Source: Gigaspora rosea (taxonomy: Eukaryota; Glomeromycota; Glomeromycetes; Diversisporales; Gigasporaceae). Taken from it: a stretch of 64,000 nucleotides of DNA. The stretch's first letter is position 1; each line of letters opens with the position of its first letter. Under the pieces are notes generated by a model. The model was not told the origin of the DNA. It saw only the letters and a list, made by a program, of their open reading frames with translations, and did not search any database. The position numbers and the translations under genes are program-made. The stretch is taken from assembly GCA_003550325.1 (NCBI GenBank), contig QKWP01000009.1:195175-259174 (forward strand), written 5' to 3'. Below, piece by piece: positions 1-11,212 of this stretch.

Positions 1-11
1 AAAAATCCAAA

Positions 12-259
12 ATTATGCATCTATTCTCCAAATTTTAAGTAAAATAAAAATAACTCTGCCGATTTGATGCATTTTTAGGTGCTGAATATGTTTACTTAGT
101 GCATAAAATTAGAATTAATTAATAAAAATTTGTGTATTATGTATCTATTATCCAAATTTCAAGTAAAATAAAACTAACCCTGCCGATTTGATGTATTTTT
201 AGGTGCTGTACAAGTTTACTTAGTGCATAAAGTTAGAATTAATTAATAAAAATTTGTGT
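12..259. repeat. Two-copy tandem repeat, 124-bp unit
   Basis: Two imperfect direct copies, 12-135 and 136-259, each contain CTGCCGATTTGATG and end in AATTTGTGT. The segment around TTTACTTAGTGCATAAA resembles sequence inside the mariner-like elements at 30957 and 33052, so this may be the remnant of a related element cut by the window edge. Confidence 0.8.
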
Positions 260-262
260 ATA

Positions 263-308
263 ATAAGATTTTATAAAATTTTATTAATAAAATTCTATAA
301 AATCTTAT
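263..308. repeat. 46-bp near-perfect hairpin
   Basis: The two arms, beginning ATAAGATTTTATAAAA, are inverted copies with one mismatch and almost no loop. It directly follows the 124-bp tandem repeat and may be part of the same element. Confidence 0.75.
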
Positions 309-479
309 GATTCATAAAATTTTACTAATTAATTCTAACTAACTTATATAATGTTCCAAGGTTTAGCATGACTGTATCATGCAGCTACTCTAATTTTGGT
401 GATCTTTCTGTATAGGTTCATTTTAGTAATATGAAAAATGAAATTTGAATCTAAAAGTTATATATATATATATGTTGTT

Positions 480-1080
480 TAACTCCCCCCCATAATTTGC
501 TCAATCTAGAGAGGGGTTATGTTAAACATAGATTTAAATTGGAGCGGCCTTATCAGAATATAAATGTGTTTTATGTTTAGCAATATCAAAATCAAAAAAG
601 TCTTCCTTGGCGAAAATAGGACAGTGTTGGTCATTCATTTGGGATGTTGAATCAGTAGTCCCTGTACTGGGTTTAGTACTCAGATCCAGAACCTGTAGGG
701 TATGGTTAGCTGATCCATTTTAGGTGCCATATTGGTCTAGTGATTTACATAAAGATTATCGTGAGAAAATGTAATGGGTGCAGATTTGGGATCTGAAAAA
801 ATTAGGTAGTTTGTTTTGATCAAGAGCTGGCTAGTTTGATATCATAGCCAGGTTTTTGGGGTTTTAGGAGATTTCTCCAAGTTGTCTAAATTTTTTCGTT
901 GTTGGTGATAAAGAGAGCTTCTCTAAAGTAGGTGCAACTGAGATTTTGTTTTTTTTTGTTATATTACCCACCATAGTTATCTATTTCCATAGAAGTATGG
1001 TTGGTGTTACAGATTTGTGTGTTCATATCACTATTATTGTATTTTTGTGTTGCCAACATAGTCGGCAACAATTTTGAAGA
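480..1080 (-). pseudogene. Possible decayed LINE ORF1 5' part
   Basis: The plus-strand motif GCCAACATAGTCGGCAACA at 1053-1071 nearly matches the sequence at the ORF1 start of the LINE at 39190-50303, in the same orientation. A minus-strand reading starts MLATQKYNNSDMNTQ, resembling the LINE's MLPTLLAAQECTQTM, and is soon interrupted. This is probably a very old ORF1 fragment of a related LINE. The support is a short match only. Confidence 0.35.
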
Positions 1081-2039
1081 AAAAAGCAGTGTGCAAGTGG
1101 TCTGGCTTCTTTTCCTCTTTATTTTGTTGTTCGAGAGTAGCCTGAGTATATTTTGCTTAGTTAATATTTAATTGTTTCTAGTATGTTTGTACAAAAATGC
1201 TCTTTTCCATGATTAATTTGTTGTTTTTTTGGATTTTTAGGGTGTATGAGAAAGAGTTAATTATATAAGGTTCTATAAATTATTCTTCTAATTTTACAAA
1301 AAAATATATTTTTAAGAAATAATTTGGTAACTAAAACCTTGTTACCAATTTTTAATTTGTCATGCTTATATGTTTGTTATGATATTTTTGTTAAATCTTT
1401 GTGCTATTTGTATATTTTTTAAAGCTTTGTTTGTTGTTTACTAAAACATGAATTCTTTTTAATAATACTTCATAGAATAATAGAATTCTATAATTGTTTC
1501 TATTAGTAATTTAGCTTCATGTTTATAAATAAAAAAAGAATAGAGTAAACTTAGTAATACTATGCTTCATAGATTTGTAAGCTAGTAATATAAAGATAAG
1601 ATTTTATCCTACTTTTTGTATTTATAGCTTGTAAGTTTTGTGAAGGCTTTACCAATAGTTCTATTAAAATCACTCCAATCATTCTATTTGTTTGAGATCA
1701 GTAGGCTAAGGATTTATAATAGTTTATTTGAAGATTTTGATATAATTTTTTTATTACTTTACTCATAAAATTATATTCACAATCAGAAAGTAGTATAGTA
1801 GAGGTTTCATATTTACAAACAATATTTTTGTAAATAAATTTATTTATAGTTATATCTTATAGCTCTTGCTTTAGACTATTTGATCAAATAATTCAAGATA
1901 ACAATATAATAAAAATGCATTATCTCAATTTTAATATTTTTTGTTTTAAGATTTATAAATAAGATTTATTTAGCTATTATATTTAAGAACTTCTTTAAAG
2001 CACCAAAAGTAAAATTTAGCTTATTCTTAATAAAAAATT
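1081..2039. other. AT-rich spacer, nothing recognised
   Basis: No ORF with protein-like composition, no terminal repeats and no splice-consistent exons were seen. The stretch consists of T-rich runs and short AT words. Confidence 0.5.
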
Positions 2040-2880
2040 TGGTAAAATAGTATTTGTTCTACTAGGTATTTACCTATACTTCAGTAACTTGTACTATAGT
2101 ATTAACCAATACTTGCTGTCAGAAGTACTCTTGAACTCCTACTATTATCTATTTCTGCTTTTATAAGGTTTGTTTTAATTCTGGCACCTACTACCAGTAT
2201 TGTACACGGACATTGTCCCGCCAATTTTACAGGGACACAGACAGTCCGGGATGGGACGTCCGGGACATGTCCACAATATTGTCCTGATATGATATTGTAC
2301 ACGGACAATGTCCGCCTAATTTTAACTTTGTCCCTACTATTTCCGGGACATGTCCACCGGGTAAGCCAATCAAATTGCGGAATTATACAGACCCTTGGTT
2401 TGGGTTATATGATAATTTCCAGAGGATACAAAGAATTTTATTAGCTGGTTATCATGTGTTGATTAGCTGAACGTCCGGGACAAAAAAAAATTTGGTCGGA
2501 CATGTTCCGGACGTCCCGTCCCGGACTGTCCGCCATCCGTGTCTGTGTCCCATGACAACACTGCCTACTACTATCTTCTTATTAGTTCTTATACCAATAT
2601 ATTTCTGGCTCAGATTTCTGATATTCCAGTTTTGGTAGCACAGTCAAAAATCTTTGCTATTTTCTTTGTCTGAGCTTTTGCTTGTTTGTAATATCTAATT
2701 ATCAAATATAAATCCTTATACTTCTGAACTACTAAACAAAGAGTAAATAAAGCAGAATAATAAAACCAGCCTTTATTACAAGACAAGTGATAGTAAAAAG
2801 AAAAATCATTGTAATACTCTATTTGCAATTCTTTCTTTTCTTTTGATCTAAAATGTTCTTTTTTAAGATTTATAGATCAC
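2040..2880 (-). mobile_element. Old copy of the long tRNA-headed SINE, split by a MITE
   Basis: Diverged matches to the SINE at 31687-32687 lie on both sides of the MITE at 2195-2563. Examples are CTATTTCTGCTTTTATAAGG against CTACTTCTGCTCTTATAAGG, and TTCCAGTTTTGGTAGCAC against TTCTGGTTTTGGTAGCAC. The matching order is collinear. The tRNA-like head expected near the right end is not recognisable. The outer limits are approximate. Confidence 0.6.
2195..2563. mobile_element. hAT-type MITE (CAGTRTTGT ends), 8-bp duplication
   Basis: The element begins CAGTATTGTACACGGAC and ends ACAACACTG. Subterminal GTCCGGGACATGTCC-type blocks recur in inverted orientation. The 8-bp sequence CCTACTAC flanks it exactly at 2187-2194 and 2564-2571, as expected for hAT-superfamily insertion. 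It has no coding capacity. A second internal copy of TATTGTACACGGACA at about 2294 suggests internal duplication. The GC-rich ends stand out from the surroundings. Confidence 0.85.
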
Positions 2881-4130
2881 ATAACAAAAAATTTGCCATA
2901 TGCATAATACATTTTTTTCTTTTTTTTTTCTAGCAGTCCTCATGTTAAGTTTGCTATTATCCCATACAACTGGACCATATCCACCAAGGATTCTTTTAAT
3001 AATATAATAGCCTTTTACCTTTATATCTGCAACAGTGTTGCTTTCATATTGCAAAAATTCCAAATAATTCATCTCTACTTCCACAAACTAATCTAAATTC
3101 ATAAAGATTACTTCTCGTACTAGTTGGTAATTCTAATTCCAACTTATGCTATTTTACTAAGCATTTGAAAGTAATGGATATGAGACAAACAAATTTTTCA
3201 GAGTAACCTTTAGGCCTGTAGATTTTTTATTAGACAAGTCTTCAAGATCAAAATGCAAATCAGGGTTCTGTGTAATTCCCCATTCCTTTATGTTCGTCGA
3301 TTTTCTAATCTCTTCTTCTGCTCAAAAGTTACAAGTCCACTTTGGAAGTTTTTTACACTCTTTAATAAAATCGTCAATAAGTTTTATAATTTCTTAATTT
3401 GGAGTAGTATTGAATCTAAGACATTTAAGAACAACTGCTACATTAAGTTCTTTCGATTTGTACTTAAAAACGTCCCCGTGCCAATCAATTCGGGCTGTGT
3501 AAATTTATTATAATCAATACAGTATATTCAATATCTTTTTTCATTGAAAATAGCTTGTTCGAGCTGATTTGTTGTTGGTGTTATCATAATTTGACTAACT
3601 GCTAAGATGGGCACCCACAAAAGAGCCAGACCAAAGTCAGGCAACGAAGAAAAAAAACACTTATCGTATCACAAATTTCTTTTAATCCTTTATATCCCAT
3701 CTATTCCCTAACTAACTATAAATAGTAATTTTATAATTACAGCCTTGGGGCTTTGTTGCATGTGAAGGTCCTCGCGATAATAACCTTAGCATGGCTTTCA
3801 TCATGCATACAGGTTAGATAAGACATGTGGCTGGGTAATGCCTTTCAGACCCACTTTCAGGATGGGATATATTTAGCGTTTTCTGGTTAATCATAAAACA
3901 GCAGATGAAGAATACTATGAAAACTTTTCTTTTGCCTCCATGAACAATTTGGGATATTCATTGATCGACTGCAGGTATTGACAATTAATTTTGATTTGTA
4001 TGATGAGGATGCACGTAAACTTAACGAAATAATAAAAGACAGACGCCCTATAAAAAAATCCGTCCGGATATGCACGTGGTTCTACGAAAAAGCACGGTGA
4101 TCTGTGAAATGGCTAAAGAGACTGGTTTGC
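2881..4130. other. Unassigned region
   Basis: Short open frames occur, for example 86 codons at 3253-3513 on the plus strand, but they lack recognisable motifs or plausible splice partners. The stretch 3740-3900 is less AT-rich and could hold gene debris that I cannot identify. Confidence 0.4.
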
Positions 4131-4479
4131 ACATGCGAGTTCCGTGTTGGCACGACTAAAATGGTCCGAATTGGACCGTCTGCCCAGACATTTTGGACCG
4201 TAAATGGACCGGGTTTTGCTGCACTTTACTAAGCCAAAATTCACATGTTTGGCACGGGTCGAGGCACACGTAAGTTTACGCGCATATATTTCTTACGACA
4301 AGAATGAATTCAATTTAGTTAGAGTACAGTATAATTGTGAAGGGTGGTAACAAAAATGCCTATAGCAAAATTTTGGCAAGGAATTTTTTTTTAGGAATTA
4401 AAAAGCATTTCATAGATGAGATTTGGAGGTACAGATGATTTTTTAAAAAATTTCGTTTGTTTTGAATTTTCACATTACA

Positions 4480-5165
4480 CCTGATCCTGCGATTTTATTG
4501 GCTACACGAGATACACGTGCCATTAAATACGTGTAATTCCAACTAACGAGCCTATACGTGTCATCCCGAATACGTGCCATTCCGTATAAAAATCTTACAC
4601 GTGTCATTGTGGACATACACAACGTAGGACCCCGAACAATACATATAAAGGTTACATTAGCTTTAATATAAACTTTTTAAAATTTTTATCCACTTTTTAT
4701 CAGAGCTAATTAACCATATTTTATATATAAGCTTTAATATTTAATAAATTTTAACCAATTATCAAATATAACATCACTTTTTTTAAAAATTTTTTTTCAA
4801 AAAAAAATTTTTCTCAAAAAAAATTTTTCTTAAAAAAAATTTTTCTCAAAAAAAAATTTTTTTTAAAAAATTTTTCTTTATCCAAATTTTAAATATAGGC
4901 AATTAAAACTTATTAATTTTATCCACTTTTAATAATATAACATTAAAAGCTTTTATCCACTTTTAAATGTAACCTTTTGACCAATATCCACTTTTCAAAT
5001 ATAACATTTTTGTAAAAAAGTAATCTTTTTAGCCAAAATTTTAATGTAACCTATATATATATTGTTCGGGGTCCTCACAACGTGCCGATACGTATCATTT
5101 TAAACACGTGCCATTCCGTGTGTCGTATATATACGTGCCACAGTGCACGTGCCATCACGGACACC
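4480..5165. repeat. Dispersed ACGTGYCAT motif array, split by a MITE
   Basis: About ten copies or near-copies of ACGTGCCAT/ACGTGTCAT occur at 4517-4620 and 5080-5160, commonly preceded by TA or AC and followed by TCC or TAA. The MITE at 4626-5075 separates the two halves, so the array predates that insertion. The surrounding sequence (4130-4260 and 5150-5200) has GGACC/GGTCC and GCACGG words and may belong to the same older element. Confidence 0.65.
4626..5075. mobile_element. hAT-type MITE (AGGACCCCGAA ends), 450 bp
   Basis: The ends AGGACCCCGAACAAT and ATTGTTCGGGGTCCT are inverted repeats that extend with little divergence to about 35 bp, through TAGGTTACATTA. An exact 8-bp duplication CACAACGT occupies 4618-4625 and 5076-5083. 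The interior is AT-rich with A-run/T-run alternations and no ORF. A 180-bp relative with the same terminal 11 bp lies at 33765-33944. Confidence 0.92.
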
Positions 5166-5323
5166 TCCGTGCTAAACCGTAACACCACCCGGACCACTTT
5201 TTTCATAGGGACGATTTGATAAGATTTTATGTAAATAATTTTAGTGACAATATGTTGGTATTAAAGTTACATTAACCAAATTTCGACCGCTTCTGATCAC
5301 ATGCAGCTCTAATTACACTATTC

Positions 5324-5801
5324 ATGAATTGGTCACCTTCTATTCCAGAATCTGATCAAAAAAAAATAATAATAATGAAAAGCATTATTCAGAAGAATTT
5401 TGATAAATATAAAAATATACGGACTAATGCTAATGATATTATGGCTAACTTTTCTAATTTAATGATTGAAATTTCTAATGAAATTAATGCATTATATGAT
5501 CATACCCAAGCATTTGAAGAATATATGGAAACGAAGGGCGCCGAATGAAACTGCGAAAAGGGTTGGATTACGTCGTCGAATGGTTCATAGAATCGTACCT
5601 AAGAGACTTGGTATCAATATAGAGAAAGATGAACAAAATAACTTTCTATCGTTTGAAGATGAGAAAAATAGGCATTTATGGTTTGATGTTGGAGTGCACA
5701 CATTTTTAGAACGTTATGTCGATTGGCTTAACCTTATATCATCACTTATTATTTTATTCGAAAATCATGTAATTAAAGATTTTAAACAATTGCGCTATTA
5801 A
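5324..5801 (+). pseudogene. Hypothetical host-like gene fragment, frame-disrupted
   Basis: A frame at 5324-5548 encodes 74 residues starting MNWSPSIPESDQKKI, with a Lys/Asn/Ile-rich helical composition. Protein-like sequence then continues in another frame (about 5550-5801) through ETAKRVGLRRRMVHRIV and LGINIEKDEQNNFLSFEDE, ending FKQLRY. The composition suggests a real but decayed gene of at least 150 residues, or a gene with a sequencing indel or unrecognised intron near 5540. I do not recognise the family. Confidence 0.4.
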
Positions 5802-5979
5802 TAAGAGCTAAATCGGTGAAGCTTTATTGAGATTTATTATTTATGGTGAATTCATAATTGAATAATAGCTATTTTATTCGATGTTAGTCAAAACTATTTT
5901 TAATATCTTTGTTAAAAATCTATTTCGCTTAAACGTTTTAAAAATCGAAAATCTGCAGTGACATATTTTGACGCGTTCG

Positions 5980-6240
5980 CTAGCAAAAATTAGTATAACT
6001 TCAGATCCATCATCTGGTCTTTATGTAAAAACAAAATCTAACAAAATTATTAAAGTTTTAATACCTTAAAGACATTTAGCAATTCAATCAGGGAAAGCAA
6101 CGCAATTGGACTCTGTAAATAACTCCTCATATTGTTAAGGGACTTCACCAAATGTTAAGAGTGAAATACCAATTAATGTTATTTCTAGAAATATTTGCAG
6201 TGTTTATGCAACTGCCATTAGATGAAATGGTTTGGAATAT
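5980..6240 (+). pseudogene. Decayed gene fragment, possibly 2-oxoglutarate dioxygenase-like
   Basis: One plus-strand frame reads SDPSSGLYVKTKSNKIIKV, then HLAIQSGKATQL, then NVISRNICSVYATAIR, broken by stop codons at about 6067, 6136 and 6223. The order (GLYVKT.SN followed by AIQ.G.AT and a late SR.(I/T)..V.) loosely resembles isopenicillin-N-synthase-like proteins. The family assignment is from memory and weak. Coding character is better supported than function. The MITE at 6242 begins directly after it. Confidence 0.35.
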
Positions 6241-6241
6241 C

Positions 6242-6507
6242 ATATTGACGCGTAATAGCGCGCATAGACGTTATTTCGAAATTACTTTTTTTTTTTTTTG
6301 AAATTGAATATTTGACTCAAAATAATGCCCATGCGCATTTCGAAATAACGCGTCCCAGAATAAATTCACGGGAAAGTTTTTTTAGTTGTAATTTTTCCCT
6401 CCAAAATTAGTATTATAATTCAAATTATCGCGCATACGCGTTTCGAAATAACGCACAGGGTCTCGAAACAATACGCATCTGCGCGTTATTACGCGTCTAT
6501 ACAATAT
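6242..6507. mobile_element. MITE with ACGCGTAATA ends
   Basis: The left end ATATTGACGCGTAATAGCGC and the right end, read in reverse complement as ATATTGTATAGACGCGTAAT, are inverted repeats. Internal words ATTTCGAAATAACGC are repeated in both orientations. It has no ORF. The target duplication was not resolved, so the superfamily is unknown. Similar ATAACGCCCATRCGC words occur at 57160-57370. Confidence 0.6.
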
Positions 6508-7050
6508 TACGTTTGCTGACTTTGGTAAAGAAGGATTTCGGAGCCATTATTTAGTATTCAATTATAATGGTATTTCAAAGTTATTATGAGTCGAAAATAT
6601 TGTTTCTGTAATATACCTGATCTAAATCAAAGATTATATAATACTGTATAAAAGGTACAAATCATAATTAATCATATTATAAATATAATTAAACGACAAA
6701 AGCCAAAATTCCATGACTTTTAGTCCATAATATGTAGTAATTAATGACGTTTATTTATTCATTTGTCAAATTTAAATATTAGAAGATGAATTTTCGTTAC
6801 TTTTATAAACTAAATAACTAATCATATGTTGAGAAAATGTCTCTCTAATACCTCTTCTCGATCATATTTCAATTAGATATAGCATTTACTTTGTCATATT
6901 TATATTTATTAATTTATATATGATATGATGCAAATTAATTCATCAAAGTAGCAGTCATTGGATGTTTAAACTCGGCAATTCGACAACGTAAAATGTTAAA
7001 CATTCTTTAAACAAAAGGTTTGATAATAGTACCGGTAATTGAAAAAAAGT
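6508..7050. other. AT-rich spacer, nothing recognised
   Basis: No coding or repeat structure was seen. Confidence 0.5.
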
Positions 7051-7051
7051 A

Positions 7052-7190
7052 TACATTATTGGGCAAAAATTTTTGAATAAAGGCAAATTTGTTCAACCGG
7101 CAAATGACACGTACCGCTTTCGCGGCACGTGTCAGCCATTGCCCGGTTGAGCCAATTTACCGTTATTCAAATTTGCCCAATAATGGTGTA
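7052..7190. mobile_element. Palindromic MITE, 139 bp
   Basis: The two halves are inverted copies over almost their full length, from TACATTATTGGGCAAA at the left to TTTGCCCAATAATGGTGTA at the right. The centre is CCGCTTTCGCGG, flanked by GACACGT/ACGTGTC. The whole element can fold into one hairpin. The central segment is GC-rich, unlike its surroundings. Confidence 0.85.
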
Positions 7191-7566
7191 TCCGATCATG
7201 AAAACGTTATTATTTCGTAACAATAACGGAAAGAAATATATTAATTTAATAATTATAAATCCTGGATTATGATTAAATTCGAACTACCGTATATTCTACT
7301 ATATATATCCAAGTCGTTATTATTTTATGTTACAAATTATTTTGTCAAATTTTATTTATATTGAGATTGGATACTTCTCATATTAATCCTAACATTGGAT
7401 GAAAATATTTATTTATGCATGATTTTTCACCAATATAATATTTAAAAATAAGGAAACTGCATGTATTTATCTGCTATGTTTTTATGGATTGTAGGCATTT
7501 TATATTTTATTAAATTTAATAAGGTTTAAAAGTATTTTGGTACATAGAATATTTTACTTGACTTTT
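7191..7566. other. AT-rich spacer
   Basis: No gene or repeat recognised. Confidence 0.5.
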
Positions 7567-7820
7567 ACTAAAACGCACCTATTGTGGTTTACTACCTATG
7601 TTACATTATATTAATAACTAACTAATTAATTAGTACGCGGTGCTCTAAGTAAAAATGCTCTACGCCCCTAAAAACTCTTCCCAAACCTTAACCCTAACCC
7701 TAAATACTAACTCTATCATGAAAAATTTAAATAAGAAATGTTATATACACAAACCTTACAAAAAATTGAGAAAAACTATAAAAATATTATAGGTGCAAAA
7801 TCACCATAGGTGCGCTTTAT
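7567..7820. mobile_element. MITE with AAARCGCACCTAT ends and a telomere-like core
   Basis: The left end ACTAAAACGCACCTATTGTG and the reverse complement of the right end, AAAGCGCACCTATGGTG, are inverted repeats. Inside, 7690-7705 reads AACCCTAACCCTAAA, a short telomere-like repeat that recurs in several other elements of the window. No target duplication was resolved. Confidence 0.65.
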
Positions 7821-9027
7821 AATAAATGATGCATTAATTAAACGGTTTAGTTTTAAAATAAGGGGAATTCTATTTTGGCTTGGGCCAGTTTAACTACCCT
7901 TATTATTAGAAGTTACCCTTAAACCAAATGATGCAACTCATTTTAGGCCATTTAAAGTCATTTGGTCACATTCATTGAAATGACATAAACAGAATAATCT
8001 ATTGAAGTCAAAAGTCAAATGACTCGGTCATTTGAGAACATTGCACAACTCAAGTTTCACCCTTTCATAACATAATCACTTTTTAGACATAAATACGTAA
8101 ATGTCGAATAAATTGAGATAAGACTATCCTAATTGGTCAAAGAATGAATATTTGGGTGCTGCCAAGGGAAAATGAGACTTTGGGGCTTTCAAGTTTATGA
8201 TTAACATAGTATTTACACACACTCATTAAAAAAGGAAAAAACTATTTGTACTACTAATACGTGTGATTTATCTTTTATCCATTTCCACTACACAGTTTCC
8301 AATTATCACCAGTACAAATTGTTTGGGTTCAAACTTTATAAATTAGTATCACTTTTTGTAACATTCTCTTTTTAAACTGTCAAAAGTAATCGTTATGTAA
8401 ATTTCTGTGAATGAATTAAATCAAACATTAATTATAAAAGAAATGGCAAACGAATAAAAGTTTTACTAATACACTATCCAAATGACCTTTTTAATCGATC
8501 AATTAAATCGAGTCTTTGCAATATTACACATTTGACGAGGTGTTGTTCGACCACGTTTATCAACTTCAGTAATTTTGTAACCTTCAACCAGATTTTTTTT
8601 CAATAGGCCTTCCGTGGACACTTTACTTTAAATCTTAATAATAATAAATCAATATGTACAAATATATATACAAACTTTATTATCCCTACATCAAATAATT
8701 AATGAACATGTACTATCTGCTATATACAAAGGGTTCAATTAAATAAAATTAAACTTTCTTATTATTCTTCAATATTAAAAAAAAATTTTTTTTTTTTTGG
8801 TCATAATAGATAAAGTATTCGCGTTTCCGGCCTTTATTTATTATAATGAGTTTTGCCATTTATTTAACACACAAAATTATAAATCAAGGTAGCCATAAAA
8901 ATGCTTTAAATTCGCAGAACAAGATGACAAAATAAATAGCTATTAGAAAAAAAGATCATAAATTAGTTTTAAGTTTTAAAATGTAAATTCATTATAAATT
9001 ATAATATTTGAAATTATTATTATTATT
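7821..9027. other. AT-rich spacer with scattered AAATGAC words
   Basis: 7920-8045 contains several CAAATGA/TCATTTG words, also seen at 25180-25275, probably from an old element. Nothing else is recognised up to the gene at 9069. Confidence 0.45.
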
Positions 9028-9028
9028 A

Positions 9029-9059
<31 letters not shown>
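9028..9059. repeat. Poly(T)-poly(A) palindrome
   Basis: A long T run is followed at once by a long A run just downstream of the minus-strand gene's stop codon. It could form a hairpin and help transcription end or RNA cleavage; that role is inference. Confidence 0.6.
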
Positions 9060-9060
<1 letters not shown>

Positions 9061-9068
9061 ATGGATTC

Positions 9069-9809
9069 TTATAAAGTAAACATGGAAATTATAGAAGCCA
9101 ATATAACAAGCGCACTTATTATTAAAGCCGAACTTTTCTGATGACAACCCATTGAAGTCTGTTCTTCGGCCACTGAATTTCCTGCAGGGCCCGAAACAAC
9201 AATAATAGATGGTTTAGAGGTATTGCCCGCAACTACAACAGTTGGTTGGTTATAATCATCATCATCAGTAGTAGTTTGATAAGTTGGGTATGCCTCTTCT
9301 TCGTAAGTATGAGTAGATTGAGTGGCGATGGGGTAAGGAAGTGCAGCTTGAGCAATTGATCTGTTTAATATACATGACAACTTTAGCATATGACATAAGG
9401 TTCCTTTTAATATTTAAAAATAGTGACTCACGTTGTAGTGGGTGTGGGTGTGGTGGTGAAGGTAGTAGAGGTACTGCTGATTACAGTAGTGGTAGTAGTA
9501 GTAGAGGTAGTAGGGGTAGTAGGGGCAGTATAGGTGGTGGTGGTGTAGGATGTGGATGCTTTACTGTAAATTAAATATTTATATCAGTTAAATATATTCA
9601 TTCATTCTTTCTTTCTTTCTTTAGATTTTTTCAAGAAAACCTTACCTAGAAGGCTCGAGTTTTTTCTTACTAACTAGTAGCATAGGTTGTTTTCCAAAAA
9701 CCTTTTCACCATTCTTTGAAATATTAAGGGATGGCTTCGCAGAAGCCATCATTACAAATGCAATCGCGAGGAATACAAGTATAAGAAGGTGTTTACGTGA
9801 TAAGACCAT
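9069..9809 (-). CDS. Secreted Thr/Ser-rich protein, probably GPI-anchored
   Basis: Three-exon model: 9646-9809, 9432-9563 and 9069-9360, with introns starting GTAAGG and GTGAGT and ending TTTACAG and TTAAACAG. The frame joins cleanly at both junctions to give 195 residues. Residues 1-24 form a signal peptide (MVLSRKHLLILVFLAIAF, then ASA before KPSL). Residues about 55-99, mostly exon 2, are Thr/Ser/Pro-rich with runs of threonine, typical of an O-glycosylated stalk. The last 20 residues are hydrophobic, preceded by MGCHQKS, as in a GPI-attachment signal. It is probably displayed at the fungal plasma membrane or wall. Its upstream side contains an A/T-rich TTATTTTAAAA element about 60 bp from the ATG. 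No enzymatic domain is visible. The alternative is a type I membrane protein with no cytoplasmic tail. Confidence 0.85.
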
Positions 9810-9867
9810 GATGGAATTTACTATTTGTATTGAAACAATAGCAATGAGTGTGTGAATGAAAGGCTTT

Positions 9868-9880
9868 TTAAAATAAAGGT
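9868..9880 (-). promoter_or_regulatory. Possible TATA-like element upstream of the secreted-protein gene
   Basis: On the minus strand TTATTTTAAAA lies about 60 bp before the ATG at 9809. In DNA this AT-rich such matches are common, so support is weak. Confidence 0.25.
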
Positions 9881-9899
9881 CGTGTTAAATGGATAAAAT

Positions 9900-10935
9900 A
9901 GACAACATCTCGTATAAAAAACCGATGTGGCAATTTATATTTATTTTTTTTTATTGATTACAAAGTAAATTATATCCGACACGTACGACGTTAAAACATT
10001 TAATTTTTTTACAATTCTTTATTAATAATTATATGTTTCTCGATAACTCTCATTGTTATTGGTTGGTGTGCAATTTGACATAAACATGCATGCATTTAAT
10101 TTATTTCTGAATTTATACAATTAACAAAACGAGCTTTATTTTTTACATTCAGAAATTGAGTTTTAACTGGCAAAAATATTCTATTTTTCCTGTTTTAATT
10201 CCTGTTTTAAGTTAAACTTCCACATTCAGCAATTTTTGCTACAGATAATTCCACTTTTTGTTTTAGACAATTATAGCATAAATAGGTTATTAAACAGTTA
10301 ATTTAATTTTTAAATTAAATAGAAATTGATTTTTTTTTAAAATAAAATATATACATTATTAATAACGTGTCATGTCCTACACAAACTTTGACATGCTAGG
10401 ATGTTTCTATCGCCGTCCTTAATGTTTTTAAAAACTTGATATTGTACTTTACATGCAGAGATCATGTATGTACAGTACGTACGTGTATACGTTCATATGC
10501 GCTATATTTGTCTGACAGACTAAGTCTTGTCTTTGTGTTAACAAATCCCGAATGTTATAATGCCAAGCATTTTTTCGGAAGATAAACAACCACGTGCTAA
10601 AGATTAATTCAAATGTAGTTCTACAGACCTTTAATTTAGCATAATATATTTACAGATCGCTATAATGAAATTTTCTGTATTCACAAATCTAATTTCTTAC
10701 TAGGCTTTTACTAGAGCAAATATAAAAAATCATAGTCTACATTAGTGTTCAGCACAATCAAACAAAAAATTGACAGTCAAATACTTGATCTAGAGGTTTG
10801 GTCCAGTCAAAAAATAAGTACTCAATATTCATTTGTTCAATTTTCTCAATATCTGACATTCACTAGAAAATTTCGAATGAAATTCATTAATTCGTAATCC
10901 ATATATCAAACAGGAGCTGCATATATTACCATATA
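9900..10935. other. Intergenic AT-rich spacer
   Basis: No ORF or repeat recognised. A short alternating stretch ATGTACAGTACGTACGTGTA is present near 10470. Confidence 0.5.
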
Positions 10936-11212
10936 TAGGGGACCGTTAAAGCCAGGTGCCTTTATATGTTTTTTATTATTTAATTAAAATTAGGGTAAGG
11001 GTTAGTTAGAAGTTGGGTTTAGAATGTCTTGTAGGTAAAATTGCCTTCCCGACATTTTTTATTAATGCTCCGATACAGGTTTAGAACTCGTTTCTTGTAT
11101 TTTGGGTGTTTTTCACTTTTTTTCTTTGTTTTTGTCTCGTCGGGCTGATCCGTGACTATCAAAATTTACAATTTGATTGGCTGCAAGTCACGTGATGGCA
11201 CCTGGCTTTAAC

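Noticed and set aside
3253-3513. 86-codon plus-strand gene
   Set aside because: Composition is possible for a protein, but there is no recognisable family, start context or neighbouring exon.
7690-7705. Telomere
   Set aside because: Only two or three TTAGGG-type units; similar short runs are interspersed inside MITEs throughout the window.
9341-9574. Gly/Ser-rich plus-strand frame
   Set aside because: It is the antisense of the Thr-rich exon of the minus-strand secreted protein.
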